A stretch of 64,000 nt of DNA, from NCBI RefSeq assembly GCF_048323755.1, contig NZ_JBLWFS010000015.1, positions 1 through 64,000 on the forward strand, in the 5' to 3' direction. The notes beneath the pieces are model-generated. The model did not search any database and was not told where the DNA came from. It worked only from the letters and a program-made list of their open reading frames with translations. Every line of letters starts with the position of its first letter. The first letter of the stretch is position 1. Both the position numbers and the translations under genes were made by a program. This DNA comes from Alkalihalobacterium sp048323755 (lineage in GTDB: Bacteria > Bacillota > Bacilli > Bacillales > Bacillaceae_F). Positions 61,402 to 64,000 of the stretch are shown piece after piece.

Positions 61402-62514
61402 ATGAAGAAAAGTAAATCACTTCTACTATCCATCATCCTCGCAGGCGGAACACTACTTGGGGCTTGTGGTACTGGTGGAGACGAAGCAGAAACTGCTCCA
61501 GAAACAGATGGACAAGCTGCACCTACTGAAGATGTAGCTGAAGATTTCACAGTGGCAATGGTAACGGATACAGGTGGAATTGACGATAAGTCATTTAACC
61601 AATCGGCTTGGGAAGGTATGACACAATTCGGGAATGATTTTGGCCTGACTGAAGGAACTGATTACAAATACTTACAGTCAACTGCTGCAGCTGATTATGG
61701 TCCAAATTTAAATTCACTTATTCGTGAAAACTACGACCTTGTATGGGGAATTGGATTTTTAATGGCAAGTGACATTAAAGCAGTTGCAACACAGCGTCCT
61801 GAAGCACAACTTGCAATTGTTGATATGGTTGTCACAGACGATGATGATCAACTCATCCCAAATGTTGCAAACATTACATTTAAAGAGCATCAAGGGTCGT
61901 TTTTAGTTGGAGTTATTGCTGGTATGCACACAGAATCTAACAAAGTAGGCTTCCTTGGTGGTGTTGACGGTGCACTTATTAAAAAGTTTGAAAATGGGTT
62001 TAAAGCTGGTGTGAAATCAGTAAATCCTGATGCTGAAATTATTGTCCAATACGCTGAAGATTTTAATGACGCATCAAAAGGTCAACAAATCGCTAATGCC
62101 ATGTACAGCCAAGGTGCTGATATCATTTATCATGCAGCTGGTGGTACTGGTAATGGATTATTTACTGAAGCAAAAAATCGTAAGCGTAACAATGAAAACG
62201 TTTGGGCAATCGGTGTAGACCGTGACCAACATGAAGAAGGACTTCCTGAAAACGTAACATTAACTTCAATGATTAAACGTGTAGACACTGCTTTATATCT
62301 TGTAAATGAACAAACAATGAGCGGCCAATTCCCTGGTGGTGAAGTATTAGAATTTGGATTAGAAGAAGAAGCGGTTGGAATCGCTCCTACAACAGATAAT
62401 GTTTCTGAAGAAGCATTATCCGCTGTTGAAGAGTACATCCAAAAAATCCAATCTGGAGAAATTGAAGTACCACAAACAGATGAAACATTGGAAGAGTTTC
62501 AGAAAAATCTATAA
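61402..62514 (+). CDS. nupN: BMP-family nucleoside-binding lipoprotein (NupN/YufN-like)
   Basis: A 370-residue lipoprotein. Signal peptide with lipobox LLGAC (Cys near 22), an acidic linker, then the BMP domain: VAMVTDTGGIDDKSFNQSAWEGM, VWGIGFLMASDIKAVA and HAAGGTGNGLFTEAK. B. subtilis NupN binds guanosine and works with NupOPQ. The next gene is the matching ATPase. ATG at 61402 follows GGGGG. It ends in a long-loop terminator that would keep its transcript in excess over the ATPase. Confidence 0.9.
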   Translation: MKKSKSLLLSIILAGGTLLGACGTGGDEAETAPETDGQAAPTEDVAEDFTVAMVTDTGGIDDKSFNQSAWEGMTQFGNDFGLTEGTDYKYLQSTAAADYGPNLNSLIRENYDLVWGIGFLMASDIKAVATQRPEAQLAIVDMVVTDDDDQLIPNVANITFKEHQGSFLVGVIAGMHTESNKVGFLGGVDGALIKKFENGFKAGVKSVNPDAEIIVQYAEDFNDASKGQQIANAMYSQGADIIYHAAGGTGNGLFTEAKNRKRNNENVWAIGVDRDQHEEGLPENVTLTSMIKRVDTALYLVNEQTMSGQFPGGEVLEFGLEEEAVGIAPTTDNVSEEALSAVEEYIQKIQSGEIEVPQTDETLEEFQKNL

Positions 62515-62529
62515 TCATCATTAAATGGT

Positions 62530-62623
62530 AGGCGGTCTCAATTGTGTCTCGCAACCTGCATCCCGAACATCTTACACTTTCTGGGGTTAAAGGGCTTGAC
62601 TACTCCATGAGACCGCCTTTTTT
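62530..62623 (+). terminator. Long-loop terminator between nupN and nupO
   Basis: AGGCGGTCTCA (62530-62540) and TGAGACCGCCT (62608-62618) form a perfect 11-bp stem across 67 nt, followed by a T-run. Same architecture as 4974-5083 and 21012-21106. Confidence 0.8.
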
Positions 62624-62771
62624 ATTGATAAATTTTTATCAGTGTCGCTATTAGGCGTTTTGTTCTCGTTATTTCTTAATTAATATTGCCTACAAAGGTA
62701 AAATAAGACCTTGACCTGATAGCTAACTGTATTGATTGTCTTAGGAAACATTTCTGTTGGAGGTGTGACAT

Positions 62772-64000
62772 TTGAGTTATGTAATTGAAATGAAGAACAT
62801 TCGTAAAGAATTTCCTGGTATCGTCGCGAATGACAATGTAACGCTTCAATTAAAACAAGGTGAAATTCATGCTTTACTTGGTGAAAATGGTGCCGGAAAA
62901 TCTACACTTATGAATGTTTTGTTTGGACTATATCAACCTGAACAAGGTGACATCCTTGTGAAAGGGAAACCTGTTAAAATTACCGATCCTAATGTGGCTA
63001 ATCGTCTAGGTATCGGAATGGTTCACCAACACTTTATGCTGGTGGAGAAATTCACTGTAACTGAAAATATTATTTTAGGAAAAGAACCAACAGCAAGAGG
63101 CAAAATTAATATTAAGAAAGCGGCAAAAGAAGTCGAAACGATTTCTAAACAATACGGTTTATCTGTGGACCCTCATGCCAAAATTGAAAATATCTCGGTT
63201 GGGATGCAACAACGTGTTGAAATATTAAAAACTTTATATCGAGGAGCAGAAATTTTAATTTTTGATGAACCGACAGCTGCGCTAACTCCGCAGGAAATCA
63301 AGGAACTAATTCAAATTATGAAAAAACTAGTTTCTGAAGGGAAATCCATCATTTTAATTACTCACAAGCTTAAAGAAATTATGGAAGTTTGTGATCGTTG
63401 TACGGTTATCCGCCGTGGCAAAGGGATCGGCACAGTTGACATATCCGAGTCTACTCCTGATAGTTTAGCCGCTATGATGGTCGGCCGTGAAGTTAACTTT
63501 TCCGTTGAGAAAGACCCTGCCGAACCAAAACATACTGTACTTAACATCGAACAATTAATTGTAAAAGACGCACGAGAAGTCAGCGCAGTGAATGAGTTGA
63601 ATTTAGAGGTAAAAGCTGGCGAAATTCTTGGGATTGCAGGGGTCGATGGCAACGGTCAATCCGAATTAATCGAAGCGATTACAGGCTTAAAAAAACCGAC
63701 TAGCGGAAAACTCACTTTGAATGGACAAGATATTACGAATTTACCCCCTCGTAAAGTAACAGAATCAGGTGTTGGACATATCCCACAAGACCGCCATAAG
63801 CACGGACTCGTTCTTGATTTTACGATTGGTGAGAATATCGTTCTTCAAACGTACTATCAACAGCCTTATTCGAAGTCTGGCGTTCTTAACTTCAAAGAAA
63901 TTTATAAAAAAGCAAATGAATTAATTACAGATTATGATGTTCGAACTCCAAGTGAGCACACCTTAGCTCGTGCTTTATCTGGTGGGAATCAACAAAAAGC
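62772..64000 (+). CDS. nupO: Nucleoside ABC transporter ATPase (NupO/YufO-like), 3' end beyond the window
   Basis: The frame starts at TTG 62772 after GGAGGTG and is open to the window end (about 409 codons seen of roughly 510). It has two ATPase domains as in sugar/nucleoside ABC-2-type ATPases: Walker A GENGAGKST near residue 38, then GMVHQHFMLVEKFTVTENI; the second domain has GVDGNGQSE in place of a canonical Walker A, normal for this family. The frame ends in LSGGNQQK. It would energise guanosine uptake with NupN and permeases expected downstream. Confidence 0.92.
   Translation, partial: MSYVIEMKNIRKEFPGIVANDNVTLQLKQGEIHALLGENGAGKSTLMNVLFGLYQPEQGDILVKGKPVKITDPNVANRLGIGMVHQHFMLVEKFTVTENIILGKEPTARGKINIKKAAKEVETISKQYGLSVDPHAKIENISVGMQQRVEILKTLYRGAEILIFDEPTAALTPQEIKELIQIMKKLVSEGKSIILITHKLKEIMEVCDRCTVIRRGKGIGTVDISESTPDSLAAMMVGREVNFSVEKDPAEPKHTVLNIEQLIVKDAREVSAVNELNLEVKAGEILGIAGVDGNGQSELIEAITGLKKPTSGKLTLNGQDITNLPPRKVTESGVGHIPQDRHKHGLVLDFTIGENIVLQTYYQQPYSKSGVLNFKEIYKKANELITDYDVRTPSEHTLARALSGGNQQK

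Noticed and set aside
1..64000. CRISPR arrays, tRNA and rRNA genes, prophage genes
   Set aside because: No regularly spaced direct repeats with unique spacers, no tRNA-like cloverleaf, no rRNA-like conserved stretch and no phage structural genes were seen.

Overview
The window is a chromosomal segment of a low-GC, spore-forming Bacillaceae bacterium. Evidence for this is the tricistronic spore germination receptor operon, a GerW/YtfJ-type sporulation protein, strong AGGAGG-type ribosome binding sites, frequent TTG and GTG starts, and proteins close to Bacillus families (MdxEFG-like, MalL, NupN/NupO-like, YkgA, MhqR-like). The very acidic N-termini of the exported lipoproteins (MalE-like at 8703-10004, BMP at 61402-62514) would fit an alkaliphilic or salt-tolerant relative; that is inference. 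No rRNA, tRNA or CRISPR array was seen.

1-12.5 kb is a maltodextrin utilisation locus. The end of an IS256-type element (1-127) lies beside it. On the minus strand come a binding protein, two permeases, a 33-residue membrane peptide, a LacI regulator, two GH13 alpha-glucosidases that differ at the specificity residue, and a ROK glucokinase. A cytoplasmic cyclomaltodextrinase/neopullulanase is transcribed divergently. GCAA-N-CG-N-TTGC palindromes are scattered through the promoters and suggest one LacI-family regulon. No ATPase gene is present, so a shared MsmX-type ATPase elsewhere is likely.

12.6-36.8 kb holds mostly single-gene units: MATE exporter, MntP/YtaF-like protein, hydrolase, RarD, ElaA-type acetyltransferase, CorC-type CBS protein, a permease, PurT (behind a well-spaced pair of PurR boxes), a guanylate-kinase paralog with an altered P-loop, LysR regulator, HemD-like, AEC transporter, YkgA-like, a PAS-PAS-GGDEF-EAL protein, phosphoesterase, hotdog thioesterase, aldo/keto reductase, a heterodimeric ABC exporter, GerW-like and a VOC protein. 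Between them lie a tandem 52-bp hairpin array, a 140-bp repeat and a long perfect hairpin.

36.9-50.4 kb is the most unusual part. It is an alternative chemosensory operon (CheW, CheA with an extra CheW domain, a 1014-residue soluble MCP, CheR, CheB, STAS protein, REC-GGDEF-EAL protein, HATPase protein), followed upstream by a LuxR-type sensor-regulator. It has no CheY. The only non-CheB receiver is fused to c-di-GMP enzymes, and an anti-sigma/anti-anti-sigma-like pair is embedded. The MCP carries six 56-residue repeats on each arm of its coiled-coil hairpin, symmetric about the signalling tip.

50.7-64 kb holds a DUF1906 protein, a LysM protein, a DUF2680-like protein, an acyltransferase, a WrbA/MarR pair with MhqR-like palindromic operators, the gerA-gerB-gerC-type operon with a small extra membrane gene, a VWA-domain remnant, and the start of a BMP-type nucleoside ABC transporter operon that runs off the window. 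Two intact 184-bp MITE-like elements with 8-bp target duplications (48400-48583 and 60224-60407) and one decayed copy lie in this half.
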